A stretch of DNA of 64,000 nt, from the NCBI RefSeq assembly GCF_014805685.1, contig NC_060886.1:29197362-29261361 (forward strand), read 5' to 3'. The notes beneath the pieces were generated by a model. It was not told the origin of the DNA. It saw only the letters and a program-made list of their open reading frames with translations, and made no database searches. Both the position numbers and the translations under genes were made by a program. This DNA is from Silurus meridionalis (taxonomy: Eukaryota > Chordata > Actinopteri > Siluriformes > Siluridae). Shown here in pieces: positions 1-30,403 of the stretch (position 1 is the first letter of the stretch; the number at the start of each line of letters is the position of its first letter).

Positions 1-212
1 GTCTTGTTCAGGATTATGGGTCTGGACTACAGTTCCCATCAAACACTGCTTCCTAAAATGGCTTGGTCACATGTATCAGATCACTCACAGCTGATTCAGA
101 TTGTATTGTAATTAGCACTAGTATATAAGTCCTGGATTTTTCAAATTCCTTTTGTTGTTTTTTTTGTTTTGCATTTTTCGGATTTTCTGTTTGCATAAAG
201 GAAGCTCCGAAC

Positions 213-214
213 TC

Positions 215-292
<78 letters not shown>
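213..292. repeat. (ATCT)n microsatellite
   Basis: About 20 uninterrupted copies of a 4-base unit. No gene lies in bases 1-997, which hold this tract, short-TIR transposon debris and a SINE. Confidence 0.95.
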
Positions 293-293
<1 letters not shown>

Positions 294-389
294 CAGTATC
301 TGTTACAGTTTTTTGAAGGGTTTTAAAATACAATGAGGTCTATACTACAAGTATGCTTTTTTTCAATGATTAGTAATTGTATTATCGCC

Positions 390-600
390 AATAATATGTA
401 GTGATGTTGGGTGAGGTGAAGAGGCCTGGGGCCTGGGTGTGTTCCAATTCATCCTAAAGGTGGTCAGTAGGGCTAAATTTGGACCCTTGTATCAGGAGAT
501 GTTCCACTCCAAACAACGTTAAGCATATCTTCATGGAGCTGGGTTTGTGCATCATCATGCTGAAACAGTGAAGGAAAAATGTAATGCTCCACACACAGCA
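390..600. mobile_element. fragment of the short-TIR Tc1-like nonautonomous family
   Basis: Contains the family's typical internal text (gtgttccaattcatcctaaa, then a phrase about 'tcttcatggagctgggtttg'). The same text recurs near 2.5, 29.7, 30.4, 52.6 and 58.1 kb. No coding capacity. Ends are not visible here, so limits are approximate. Confidence 0.55.
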
Positions 601-648
601 ATTGTGTGTCTCTAACTTTTGGAGTAAAAACCTCTTATAATATTGTAG

Positions 649-835
649 GGTGTGTGGTAGATTAGTGGTTAAGACATGGTACTTAAAATGTTGGCTTTTG
701 CACCTGAAGGTTGTGAGTTTAAATCCCAGCCACGCCCTTGAGCAAAACCCCATAGCTGTTTAGCTGTATGACTAAGATAATGTAAGTCACTCTTTATACG
801 GGCATCTACCAAATGCTGTAAATTTGACTGTGAGT
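649..835 (+). mobile_element. tRNA-derived SINE
   Basis: A tRNA-like head has an A-box-like stretch (tagattagtggttaagac) and a B-box-like stretch (gagtttaaatccc). It is followed by the 'cccttgagcaaaaccc' body and the 'gggcatctaccaaatgctgtaaa' tail seen in other teleost SINEs. Not a functional tRNA gene. Confidence 0.65.
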
Positions 836-997
836 GTCAGGTGACTCAACACTTCCTCATGATGGAAGACCATATAGTTCAATTTGAACATTTAACCACT
901 AGATAGAAGACAGAAGGACTTTCAACTTGATGAGGGGGAGGTACAATTTTAATCGTTTTTCTTGCTTGTATCTAACAGTTAATAACCGTGTGCCTAC

Positions 998-3900
998 TTC
1001 TTCAGCAAGACGTCTTCAGCACTTTCCATGTGTCGGTTGACAATCTGCTGAAAGACAGACAGCTCCATGGCCTCTTCTCTGGTGTGGAACTCTGTCACGT
1101 CGAGAAGGCGTAAGTTCCTGTGCAAGGAGGAAGCTTGTTCATAGTTAAATATGTGAAAGAGTGGATGAAAGAGAAAATTTGACGGAAAAGCAGAGAACAA
1201 AAGCACTGTGTCTTGAAACTCATAGAAGCTGATGTAAGTGCTGAGGCAAAGAGAGTCTTAAGCAATCCAGGTGTTCATGAGGGTTGAGGTCAGATCTCTG
1301 TAGCAGGCCACTCAAGATCTTCCACTCTAATTAAAATTGAGTATTCAGACTGACCTTCTGTAGTAATTAGGAAATCTTGAATAGATCTCTTGTTCTATAG
1401 CTGAACCCTGAAACAATTCAAGAGGTCGTGTTTGTATCTACAGCACATTTCCAGTTGCTACTCACTTGAAGGACACGTGCCACAGGTTCAGCATGGAGAG
1501 CATGGCGGGGTTGATGGTGTGGAGATGCTGGTTTATTCTGTTTAGTGCTTGATGGAAGGATGCCTTCCATGGCTTTGGCACAACTGCCATCCTGAAAGAC
1601 ATTGTAAAAAAAAAATATTTGAAATAAAAACATTAGACCTCCATGTAGTCCTTAAATTAGATATATACCCAACATGACAGAAGCTATCAAAGAAAATATG
1701 ACCTTGCTGTGACCTTTAGGTTATTTACATCAAATTAAAATCCAATTATTTCATCTGCTGGTTACATTCTGACTTAATTCTTTGTAAATCCTACAAACAT
1801 TAAACCATTTTTGAGACATAGACGATTTGCATATACGATATATAAACAAAGTTTGTGGACATCTAAACATAAGATTATGTCCTTTTTTCTGAACATCACA
1901 TTCTACTATTCTTCTGGGAAGATGGTCCACTAGACTTTGTGGATTTGTTCTCATTTAGTCACAAGGGTGAGGTGAGGTTAGGTGAGGTGAGGTAAAGCCT
2001 GGGGTGCGGTCCGATTTATTCATGATTACTATGGTTGAGGTCAGAGCTCTAAAGAAGGAGATTGAGGAGGTTGAGGAGCATTGCCATGCTGGAACAGGTT
2101 TGGGTCTCCTAGTTCAAGTAAAGGGAAAATTTCATGTGCATTCAATGACATATTATTCAAGCGAGTGCCTCAAATTTTACGTAAGGGAAGAACCAGAGAA
2201 CTTTTGACGGAGAACCAAATCTGTCTGGAAATGTCAGGTGCCATAATACCTTTGTCCATAGTGTATAATGCTTCCATCACCTAGTGTCAGTGTTTAAGGT
2301 GGCAACTCTGCATCAAGCTGCATTACACCACCCTGAATTATAGAAATCACTGGTACTCACTCTTCACGGTGAGGTAGAAGAACGTTCACCTTCGGTTCTT
2401 CGTTATCTCTCGGGTCACGCAGCGCAAAATCCACTGCAAAAAGCAAGCAGGAGGTGAAATGATTTCTACACACTCTATAGACAAAGGTGTGTGGACACCT
2501 GACCATAAGGTTTTGAATGTTCTTTTGCACATCTATGCTCAGGCATAGAAAGGCAGGAACTGATGTAATGTGAAAAGGCCTGGTGTGTATTCCAATTGAT
2601 CCCAAAGGTGTTCAATAGGTTTGAGGTTCCGAGCTCTAAAGCAGGAGATCTTCTAATCATCTGGCTTTGTGTACATTGTTATATTGGAACACATGTGGGT
2701 CTCCTTGTTGTGAAGGAAAACAAAATGAAAGCTATCCTACTGTATATACTGTAAGACATCCATATACTACAGTATATACTGTATAAAAGATATTTATGGA
2801 AAATATCATACACAGAGATTTACTTCATTATTAAGTAATCATGCTCATGAAAATTATCTACCTATCGCTTTCTTAGCACTCAGCAGATAATCCTCTCTTA
2901 TCTCATCGTTGAGAATCTTGATGGATCTTCTTGACGTCTTCAAGCCGTTCGGGATCCGGCTGGAAATCCTCTCCAGCCAGGAATCTTCCATAGGGGCCAC
3001 GTTCTGCGTGTCAATGCCGTATCGAATGTAGTTATAATATTTCTGGCGAGAAAAATGAAGCACAGCACCAAATCAAATGAACCAGATCCACTCATGAGTC
3101 GACACTATGTAGAAATTGAACTTGAATATATTTTCCAGCGATGTCAAGTCAATGCAATGTGCAGCTTGAATGCCAACAAAAGTGAGTACACCCTATGTGA
3201 ACATGTTAAATCTGTGTCCAAAGTGTGTGTGTGAGCACCAGTGTTATCTAGAACTGCCTTTATCCTCCTGAGGAATGGAATTCACCAGAGCTGCACAGGT
3301 TGGATCTTCTTCCACTCCTCCATAATGACATCACAGAGCTGCTGGATGTCGGACACATGGCGCTTCTCCAACGTCCTCTTGAGGAGCCCCCACAGGTGCT
3401 CAATAGGGTTCAGGTCTATAGACGTACTTGATCACTCCATCACCTTCAGCCTTCTCAGGAAGGCAGTCATCATCTTGATGGTGTGAAATAGTTGCTGAAA
3501 TGTGAGGGGTGTACTCACTTTTGTGAAATACTCGAGCTACTTACCAAAGTTGTCTTCTCAGTTAAACGGAGGGAACCGCATGGACCATGTAAGCCTTCAC
3601 CTCTGCCCACTTCCTCGTCGCTATAGCAATCAACAATCAAACAATATAATTAATACCATTTGTGCCATCTGGAACATGCCATTTTTTAGTTTTTTTGTTT
3701 TTTTTTGGCATGTCAAGATTCCAAAAGCTTTTCCTAAAAGTGTTCAGTAAGATGGAGGTCAAAGCTCTAGGGAAATCCATTCAAGATCTTCCAACCCATG
3801 TAAGGCACATCACTGCCTGCACAGGGGTACTGTGTGTCTTCAACATGGTGGCTTACTGGTATACACCCTAAAGCACATCATGAGGGTGCTAAAATAACCT

Positions 3901-4526
3901 GAAATAACTCAAGGGGTTTAACCAAAACGCCTATTGTTCCAGACTTGCCTCTTTAATGATGTAATCAGGCATAATAATAATGCTGGGATTTGGTAAAACA
4001 GGACCTACGTGAAAATGCTGATGAGCGTCCTTCGAAGCTGCTCGCAATCTTTCTTCGACTTCGCACATCTTTTGAGGGATTTGGAGACCCTGGCTGTGCT
4101 GAACGCTCCCTGGCTGTGCTGCATTCTCCCTCGGAGTGTTTCTCCTGAGAAAAAAAGGACATATCGTCATCTCTATCGCTAGCAATACAACCCTTTACCA
4201 GGGCGACTTGCATTCATCTCGTTTAAATGAATGAGGGCTAAGGGCCTTGCTTAAGGGCCCGGCAGCGGCAGCTTTTCGGAAACGTGATTTGAGCTAACGA
4301 CCAACATCTTAACCACTTAAGAAAGGTAACACTTTGTAGATTGTGTAATTCCCTGACAGCTGATGGGTTTCCTCTGGGTTCTCTGGTTTCTTCCCACCTC
4401 TAAAAAAAAAGCATACTGGTAAATAGATAAAAAAAAAAATGGAGAATTTTCCTCAATGTATGTTTGTGTGTGTGTGCAAGGTGTCCTGCGAAGACCAGGC
4501 GGTCTTATAGATACATTTTATATATG

Positions 4527-4564
<38 letters not shown>

Positions 4565-6146
4565 GGAGATACAATGCAACACTTACAACTAATGATTTAA
4601 GAAAACTGGGCCCAATTGGTGGTCCAGACATGTTCATCTTTCCCTGCTATACTGTTTAAGATTTCAAGATATTTGAACTAGGAGATCCAAAATGACAATG
4701 TCCTTGTGCACAAAGCCAGCATGGGTTGGAATGGAAGATCTTCTGTTATAAAGCTCCAACCCTATTGAACACCTTTGGGATCAATTGGAGTGCTGACTGC
4801 ACCACAGGCCTTTTTACCTCACCTACATCAGTACCGGACTTCACTAATAATTGCCTTGTGGCCTCGTAAGTCTTCTCAGAAAAAAAGGTTTCCAGAAACT
4901 TGTCTATATTCTTTACATTTACTATTTGAACTAATAGGAAATACTACTCCAACTGGCATTACTATCAGTATCCAATCTCTTTAATCATTTCAAATTTTGT
5001 TGGATGTGATTCAATCCAACTCGGGGAAGCTGTTAACTGAGAAACCGTGTTGTTTGTGACTATGACATGAGACGTATCATCACAACGTGAACGAGTTGCA
5101 ACCGTGTATTAGAGCTGAAACTAGAAAAAGGCTTCTGAGGATGATCGACTGTCTGGTGATATTGCATGAGAAGCTGTGGATGCTGTGACTTCATGTCTCG
5201 AAGGATGTGCAATAGGAGAGAAATATTTTCCAGGGAAGAACCGGCGACGCCGAGATGCTGAGCGGTGCTGCAAACTTTTGTGTTGGAGAAAAAAGTCCAG
5301 AAGAGAAACAGAACAGAACAGAACGGGACAGTTTTTAATTGGTTATATCTACATAATGTGAAGCAGTTACCGATGCGATTCACCGATTTCCATGCTACCG
5401 GTTTCAATTCGATTCAATGCAATTCAATATGGTGCAGTTCACTTTTATTTCTTCGGTTAAACCAGACGGCATGTGTTAGACAGACGGCATGCGTTAGACA
5501 GACAGCATTCTGCCTTCTAATGCATGGCCCTTTTCACAAACACGTTTGTATTGAAAAAAAACAGATGTTCTGTGGGCAGGAAGTTACAGCTCTACCTCTG
5601 CCATGTTAATCTGTAGAAATCGATCTGCATATCAAATATCAGTCACAAATTATGAGTCGCGTTCTAAATAATAAAATTAGAGCGCATCCACTTATCATTT
5701 TATATAATTTTTTAAGATCGATGCATCACATTGGTACATTTCATGCCGATGCACCGATGCGAAATGCGATATAGTTTAATATATAGATTTACATGTAGAT
5801 ATAGATGGTTATAGAACTAAAAAGATAAAGATATATAAACAATATTAGCAGTATTATGTAAGATTTATTTAAGTGAATTATCTTTTTATGAGCAATGCAC
5901 TTTTCCTTACTGGAAATCCTAGTAGAAGCTCCATGTTCTGTGTTTTCTCTCAGGCCCAGGAGGACGAAACTTGGCTTTGCGTCCTGCCACATGGGCTTCG
6001 TACGAACCTGAGGGACACACGAGATAAATATTTGTTCTCACACACCCAAAGTAATTCTGGATTGTGTCTCTGTTTATCACTTACCTTTGGAAGCTGTGGC
6101 AAAAGATGCAGGGAGTCTTCTGGAAGTGCAGGAAGCTTTTTACTCC
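998..6146 (-). CDS. axonemal dynein heavy chain, N-terminal exons (partial, runs off the left edge)
   Basis: Dynein heavy chains are motor ATPases of cilia; this part is the N-terminal tail, before the motor. Exons in coding order: 6085-6146 (5' limit uncertain), 5911-6007, 4009-4144, 3545-3620, 2862-3042, 2361-2433, 1466-1591, 998-1117. All borders are AG/GT and every phase agrees, which supports even the poorly conserved exons. Recognisable text is YYNYIRYGIDTQNVAPMEDS, REDYLLSAKKAIVDFALRDP, NPAMLSMLNLWHVSFKNLRL and DVTEFHTREEAMELS, ending ESAEDVLLKK at a phase-2 donor, so the gene continues leftward. From memory this tail is closest to the single-headed inner-arm group DNAH7/DNAH12/DNAH3; I cannot choose among them. 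The exons at 4009-4144 and 3545-3620 rest on splice signals and phase only. No start codon was identified; the first exon may lie further right. Confidence 0.72.
1836..2290. mobile_element. short-TIR Tc1-like nonautonomous element
   Basis: Begins with a degenerate copy of the terminal text 'acaaagtttgtggacatcta' and carries the family's 'tgccatgctggaacaggttt' segment. Lies in a dynein intron. No intact reading frame. Confidence 0.5.
2478..2760. mobile_element. short-TIR Tc1-like nonautonomous element
   Basis: Left terminus reads 'tatagacaaaggtgtgtgga', followed by cacctgaccataagg; the inner part matches the other copies ('ggtgtgtattccaattgatc'). Lies between two dynein exons. Right end not clear. 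Confidence 0.55.
3171..3530 (-). mobile_element. internally deleted Tc1-like transposon
   Basis: Inverted ends 'aaaagtgagtacaccc' (left) and 'gggtgtactcactttt' (right) bracket 360 bases. Between them is minus-strand transposase C-terminal debris (text equivalent to RHVSDIQQLCDVIMEEWKKI in degraded form). A full-length element would be over 1 kb, so this is a deletion derivative. Confidence 0.75.
3700..3890. mobile_element. short-TIR family debris
   Basis: Holds the family's 'gttcagtaagatggaggtca' segment and little else. Sits in the dynein intron between 3620 and 4009. Confidence 0.35.
4220..4320 (-). mobile_element. SINE tail fragment
   Basis: Minus-strand copy of the SINE body: 'agggccttgcttaagggccc' followed by 'cagcggcagct'. 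Similar short fragments occur at 7775-7830, 12315-12375 and 45160-45210. Confidence 0.5.
4526..4564. repeat. (ATT)n microsatellite
   Basis: About 12 ATT repeats in a dynein intron. Confidence 0.9.
4640..4890. mobile_element. short-TIR family fragment, inverted
   Basis: Carries the family text in reverse orientation ('tgtgcacaaagccagcatgg', 'cctattgaacacctttggga'). No ends visible. Confidence 0.45.
4990..5910. other. dynein intron without recognised genes
   Basis: AT-rich intron sequence. The stretch 5360-5780 has repeated 'cgatgcgattcaccgat'-like text and a tandem of 'agacagacggcatg' (5465-5510), which resembles hAT-type nonautonomous DNA, but no terminal repeats could be paired. The open frames here look random. 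Confidence 0.4.
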
Positions 6147-7071
6147 CTGATGCACCCTGATGCACGAAGAGAGGGGACTTTGTTAAAATCAATGCACCCG
6201 ATTTATTTCTCTCTATAAACGTTTGCAGTGCAGAAATGCAATGCAATTTAATGAAGATTGCACATGCAGTTTTGGTCTTTTTCAGTAGTGTTGACAATAT
6301 AGAATATTTCTTTGTTTTGTTTTTTACACAAACATTATGTATGTAGCATTATTCATTGAAATGTTGCAGTAGTCTTGTAACTTCAGATGATTATAATAAA
6401 GCAGGTCATTTCTAACAGGTAACAGGTCAAACTCTGTCTTACACTGCCCTCTAGTGGCGCTTTTAGGATTAGCATTTTCCTTAATTCTGCACAAATCTGA
6501 TTAAAAAAATTCTTATAGATGTAAAAAAAAAAAAGAAGAAATGAAGATATATATTAAAATAAAAAAATGCTTTTGAAAATGGTAGTGAGTCTAAATTGTT
6601 TGAGTCTTACCTTACTTCCCATGTTAGAAAATTGGAAATGCACTCCTGCTGTATTTATAATAAATTATTAAGCTACAATAAAGAGGTTTGACTGGCTGTC
6701 AACCTGTTTAACAATCACTGAGCCGCCAAATGTGGCCAAACATGCCAAATCTGTGTGTCAGTAACTCAAAATCAGCAGCACTAAATCTTCCAAGTAGGTT
6801 TGCCATCCAAAGTTGTCGTTGCTGGGATGGTAACCAAGGAAGTACAGAAGGAGTCGTTTGAGAAACGATTCGGCTTCTTCATTTGGTTCCTTGAGTTGAA
6901 TCCTTGAGTTGGCTTCTTGAGTTTAATCATTGAGTTGCCTCCTTGAGTCGGCTCTGAGTCGTTTCATGAATCTGTTCTTTTGAATCGCCTTTTCAGTCGG
7001 GTCCCTTGCTTTCGGTCTTCTGTGATTTAAGAGGGAAACAAACAAACAAACAAAAACATACATACATTGGC

Positions 7072-7365
7072 AGGTCGGCTCTTTAAATCAGCTTTTAAAT
7101 CGGCTCCATGAGTCGACTCCTTAATCAGTGCATACATTAGCCGAATGTTTGTTTGTTTGTTTGTTTATCTGCTCGTACACAGATTCCGTTTGGAAAACGA
7201 TTCGGCTCCTTGAGTTGGCTCCTTGAGTCGTTTGATGAGTCGGCTCTTTTGAATCACCTCCTTCAGTCGGGTTTTTAGGTCGGCTCTTTAAATCAGCTTT
7301 TAAATCGGCTCCATGAGTCGACTCCTTAATCAGTGCATACATTAGCCGAATGTTTGTTTGTTTGT
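7072..7365. repeat. 205-base direct duplication
   Basis: A block starting 'aggtcggctctttaaatcag' at 7072 recurs almost exactly at 7277, running through 'cattagccgaatg' into a GTTT run each time. Neighbouring DNA (6880-7270) has degenerate 'ggctccttgagttggctcct' units, so this is an expanding local repeat. Confidence 0.85.
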
Positions 7366-8378
7366 TTGTTTGTTTGCTTGTTTGTTAGTTTTCACTTAGC
7401 TAATTAAATACATACTAGCGAGATTGTGATTTTTTTTCCCGTACTTTTGTGCAGGATCACGAGTTCAGTTTGGGGAAAAATTTAAACGTGACTAGTGAGA
7501 GTTCATTAAAGGTAATTAAAATTTGTTCTTTAACTAATTAAAATTAAATAGAATTAAAAGAGATGTGAGCTAAGTCAAATTATTGTTTGGATTAAAACAT
7601 GATTAAATGCCAATATATACATATTATACTCTAAAATAAGATATTGTATTCGGAAAAAATAAATAAATATATAGTTCAACATATATTTCAAGTTCACAAG
7701 CATGCGACTGCATTTAAATTTTTCTGCTTTTTTTTAATTTATCGCATTTCTGCACTTATCTAGAGCAACCTACAACTGAGCAGGTGAGGGTTAAGGACCT
7801 TGCTCAAGGGCTCATTTCAGCTGCAACTGCTGGGATGGTTTATTATATTACAGATTTAATCTCTACCCCCAGGAAGGACTTTCATCTGATCATACACAGA
7901 TACCAATAATAATACGATCCAAATCTGTCTGCTTCTGCCAGGGTCTTGTTGAATAATAACTGTGTCCTCTCTACACACATCACAATTACACACAACACTC
8001 TGGGATCAACACGCATTAAAAAAAAATTATATCATGAAAAGCGATGGTATTTGGGTTTGGAGTCAAATAAGTGGAAATAATAATAACCTTTTAAACACAG
8101 ACCTGACAGACATGTTCTATAATATTTGTTATTTTAATAAATAAATAATTATATTCTAACCACTATCTAGAAACACACCTGAGTCTAATCCATGTTTGAC
8201 CCTGTTCTAGTGGACATCTAAAGAGGAACTCTTTATAAACCAAGAATAAAACTAAACTCTCCAGAGCAGAGCAATGCAAAAGGGACTACAGTCGTCTCAA
8301 ACTTTCCTGAATAGGAATGTGTATTATCCTGAAGCCTTCCAGAAATTGTGCATCCAGAAACAACCATACCTCCAGTTC

Positions 8379-8412
8379 TTCCACCATCTTGTAACAATAC
8401 AAGATGGTGGAA
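8379..8412. repeat. perfect palindrome, 14-base arms and 6-base loop
   Basis: Arms TTCCACCATCTTGT and ACAAGATGGTGGAA flank the loop AACAAT. It would form a stable hairpin in DNA or RNA. No poly-U tract or gene adjoins it. Confidence 0.85.
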
Positions 8413-9299
8413 AAAGCTCTTTTTTTTTCGAATAGGAAAAAAGGAGACTATGTCTTAGTTTCAACATTGCATCAAAGGCCTTCATCAAAATCCTCGAAAT
8501 TAGACGCTGAACAAAGACTCGTTAAACTCTTACTGAGCATTCCAGGGGGAAGACATGCAAAGGCTGTTTAATCCAACATGTTTTTAAATCAAGTACATAA
8601 CAAATGCTAGTACAAATAGTCATGCTACATAGAATAGATTTGCTATTACTGCAGCTCTTTGGCAGGATAATGTTGTCCCATCAGATTTTTTGACGGTGCA
8701 ATGTCGCCTGTTGTCCACCAGATGTCCCCAAAGTTTTCCTTGTGCCTGGACAAGATAGTTATCACCACCTGTAACCTGTTCCCCCTGTGTGTATTTAAAT
8801 TCCCCATTGTCTCCATTTCTTCGTTTGGTTCTTAACATTCTTTGGTCAGCCCTGTGTGTATTATCCCTGTTTTCAACTAGATTTCTGTGCATTCGCTTCA
8901 TGGCATATCAGAGCTAACACGTTTCCGTCCATCCGGTTTTCCGAGTTGAAGTGTAAAATGTGAGTTTATTTGACTTCACCGCGATGTTAAACGCACCAAA
9001 GAGCTCTGGTTCTTTTTAAAAACTTTCCACCAAAGTGATTATTGTTCTCAAGTGTGGGTGCACGGTCAAAGTCCAAAACACATTTCTTACATCAAAAGTA
9101 TTTACTGCTCTCAAAGAATTTGATTAGGCAAAAACAGAACATTACTTTTAAATGCAATGTGAAAAATGAAATGCTCAGAAATGATCCAAAATAGTACAAT
9201 ATGAGACAAGGCACTGGTCTAGTTTGAGACTAGAGATGGAGCGCTAGTGCTTGTGAATTTCATTCACTGATTTGTCCTCAGAAAGGAAGTCAGGATCAC

Positions 9300-9520
9300 A
9301 GTGAATCCGGAAGGCTCCTTGCATCTTTTACCACAGCTTCCAAAGGTAAGTGATAAACAGGGACACAATCCAGAATCTCTGTCTGCTTTGGGTGTGTGGA
9401 AACAAATATTTCTCTCGTGTGTCCCTCAGGTTCGTCAGAAGCCCATGTGGCTGGACGCAAAGCCAAGTTTCATGGAGCTTCTACTAGGATTTCCAGTAAG
9501 GAAAAGTGCATTGCTTGTAA
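9300..9520 (+). pseudogene. inverted, decayed copy of the first two recognised dynein exons
   Basis: Plus-strand copy of the minus-strand segment 5900-6125. It includes the exon text LHLLPQLPK, the donor (AAAG/gtaagtgataaacag), the whole short intron, the acceptor (ccctcag) and the next exon (KPMWLDAKPSF). The second exon lacks 31 bases present in the parent, which changes its exit phase. Intron retention shows a DNA-level duplication, not retroposition. Nothing beyond about 9520 matches. Confidence 0.8.
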
Positions 9521-9741
9521 GTAATTAACATCTTCATTATCCACGTATATCTTTAAAAACAGGACAAATCAGAACGAGCTCTGATTGGAGGATTTTGTAA
9601 CTAAGGAGACCACAAGTCCTTGGGGCATGTGCTTTTCTGTAGACAAAAACAAGGAGTTGCATGCGACAACATGCGCAGCTTGTAAAGATTTACTGTCCTC
9701 TGAAAAGAACTCAACATACAGCCAATTATTGTCTAAATAGC

Positions 9742-10420
9742 TGCCAACAAAAGTGAGTACACCCGAAGTAATAACAGCTGTACGTCATGTAACCTTGTAA
9801 AGCCACGTGTCCTGTTCGTCATGCTTTCGTCTGCTTTACAGGACCATACAAATGTGTGCATCTTGTATTAGAGCAGTTAAAATCTGGTGCTTTGAGTCCG
9901 ATTCTCTCATACTGACCACTGGATATTCAACATGGACCTTTCTTGGAACGGCCTTTCGCAAGGGTCCATCGAAGAAGTTGTCTGGAGCTGCATGAGTGCT
10001 GCTGGTACTGGGAAGATGTGGTTCATTGCGGCAAACATGGATTCCAACATGTAATGTGACATTCTGAAGAAGAACATGATGCCCTCTCTTCAGAAACTGG
10101 GCCAAACCACAGTTTTTCAACATAATAACGACCCCAAACACACCTCCAAGATGATAACTGCCTTGCTGAGGAAGCTGAAGGTGATGAAGTCTCCAGACCT
10201 GAAACTTATTGAGCAGCTGTGTGGAAGCGCCATGTGTCTAACATCCAGCAGCTCTGTGATGTCATTGTGGAGGAGTGGAAGAGGATCCCAGCAACAATCT
10301 ATGCAGCTCTGGTGAATTCCATACCCAGGAGGATTAAAAGCAGTTCTGGAGAACACTGGTGCTCACACACAACATTGACACAGTTCTGACATGTTCACTG
10401 AGGGTGTACTTACTTAAGAG
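9742..10420 (+). mobile_element. Tc1-like transposon, degraded
   Basis: Left end 'aaaagtgagtacaccc' matches the ends of the 3171-3530 element; the right end is 'gggtgtacttactt'. It encodes recognisable but broken transposase: FQHNNDPKHTSK (second catalytic Asp region) near 10120, then a degraded SPDLNPIEHLWG segment. In-frame breaks rule out activity. Confidence 0.8.
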
Positions 10421-11243
10421 TGTCATAGAACAGTATATAGAACAGTGTCCTTTCAGCTTTGTTGCAACAGTTTTGAAAAAGAAGATATGTACTGAATCCT
10501 TTTTGAGAGATTTTTTATTACCACCACAAGATGGCAGTAGTGACCAGGTTTTTGAACAACACTCCTCGGGCGCAAAGTTGCAATGCCATATGACAGATTT
10601 AAGAAGATTTAATGATTTCATGTCCTTCCTAAGCTTCATCTTGTAGCTTTGGGAGGATATATCTCAGGTCTTCGAATGCAACAAAGCCAGATTTGAGATA
10701 CCACAAATCTACAATGAAGTGTGCACAAAATCCAAACCAGGAGCTGGAAATACCCCAAAATAATTGTATTTATTATTAATTAGATGTGCATTGTGCATGT
10801 ATTTATTCATTAAAAAGGGCACATTTATGCCCCAAATGTGCATTCAGTGCAAACACATGCAGGTTTCTGATGCGTAACATGGTGATCAAGTGGCTTTCTG
10901 GAGAAGACTCCTTTGCGTAACCGGTGCGTTCAGCTTCCATGGATAACCGAATGGGGAGGAACACAGGCGTTTCTCCACCTATTAGTATCAGGCGTTGGAA
11001 AAAAAACATCTGACAACCTGTATACCTGCAACACGGAAGTCAAGACGAACTGAGACCAGATTCGGGGCAGGAGAACTTTGCTTTTTTTTATTATTATTAA
11101 TTGATTTATTACAAACTCCAGGACACTTTAGGTTCCACTCCATAGATCTACATCCCAACAAAAACCCCAAGAAACAAGCAACATTTGCAGAGATGCTGGG
11201 TTGTTAGATCGTTTGGAGGAACGTTTGGAGAGAAGGTTTGGAG
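10421..11243. other. esyt3 upstream region
   Basis: No exon recognised. An A/T run lies at 11080-11110 and GC content rises after 11200 into the GC-rich first exon. The esyt3 promoter is presumably here, but no TATA box or other defined element stands out. Confidence 0.3.
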
Positions 11244-29263
<18,020 letters not shown>

Positions 29264-29660
29264 AGATCAGCCGCATACAAGATCACCGATTATACGGACT
29301 TTAGAAGTTCCTTCATTCCTGCCCTCTGTTTACAGCTTTATTGCTGAATTTCTCTCTTACCTCTCAGGAAGTCCGATCACGGCACATAGACGATCTTTAT
29401 TTATAATTCAGTACTTTTTATCAAAATTGCACTGTATTGTACATATTATTTTTCACCTGATCATTTGTTCCTTTTCTTTTCTTTCTTTTTTTTTTTGTTG
29501 TTTTCTTTGCACTCCATGCTGAATGCCAACTTTTTTATTACACTGGAAGCGCTGGTTCTGCTTTTGTTTTGTTTACTTGCACTTTTATTCATTCTCTGTT
29601 AATGTTCTTTGGTGCGAGTTTTTATTATATTTCTGGACTCAAAAATGGTATCCTATATTT

Positions 29661-29950
29661 ACATTATATGGACCAAAAGTATGTGGACACCTGACTATGT
29701 AATTCTTTGAACATCCCATACCACATTTCATCCCCATTTGCTGTTCTAATGACCTCCACTCTTCTGGGAAGATGTTGGAGCGATTTCTTTATACAACGAC
29801 GTAAATTACAGGAGGTAGCTGAGGTGAGCAGACCAGCTCAATACCCTAGGCTACTTTAGATCTTTCACCAGAACCCATGTAAACCTAATGGAGCTTTGGG
29901 TCTCCTAGATCAAATGAAGGTTGGGGAAAGTATACTTTTGTGCATATAGT
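29661..29950. mobile_element. short-TIR Tc1-like nonautonomous element
   Basis: Starts 'tatatggaccaaaagtatgt', then ggacacctgactatg, followed by 'atgacctccactcttctggg', all typical of this teleost family. Right terminus not found. Confidence 0.65.
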
Positions 29951-30403
29951 ATAAATATAAATGTGTGTATACTCTCATAAGCTGGTCTTTCTGTACTAGG
30001 AAATGTTACACATTTTAATACGTTGTTTATTGGTTGTACGATGTTGCATGATGTTCCTCGATGGATCCAGTTCCTCACAAGCCAAACATGCAAGTATACA
30101 AACTCCATAATGACGTCCTTAACAATTACTTTACGATTAAAAGCTGATATGAAACATTTTTCCTCAGTAGTTCCCCCCTTGTATTTTCATTTAACTGGTA
30201 GGGGTATTGTAAGTAAATTGTATAAATCAGAGCCTAGTATCCCATCACAAAATTTATTAGCTATTATTTAAAGAATTCAGGTGAGCAAAAGTTGCTGTTT
30301 CAGCATTTCCTGGTGTTAAGGGCTTGAAAGTATGTGCTGAAAAGTGACACTTCAAAATATGGTCACAACCCTGAGTTTCTAGCTATAGAAAGATTCTACA
30401 CTA

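Larger units (their letters stand above)
6147..9297. other. gene-free stretch with repeats
   Basis: No host exon was found. Contents: a 205-base duplication (7072-7365), GTTT and CAAA runs, a SINE tail fragment near 7775-7830, a perfect palindrome (8379-8412) and AT-rich DNA. The dynein 5' end and promoter, if at this locus, would lie near its left side. Confidence 0.5.

Noticed and set aside
5060..5407. 115-residue minus-strand open frame
   Set aside because: In a dynein intron, low-complexity surroundings, no family resemblance and no splice phase fit with the neighbouring exons.
8620..8901. 93-residue minus-strand open frame
   Set aside because: No recognisable domain, no splice context and no repeat-free support; consistent with chance.
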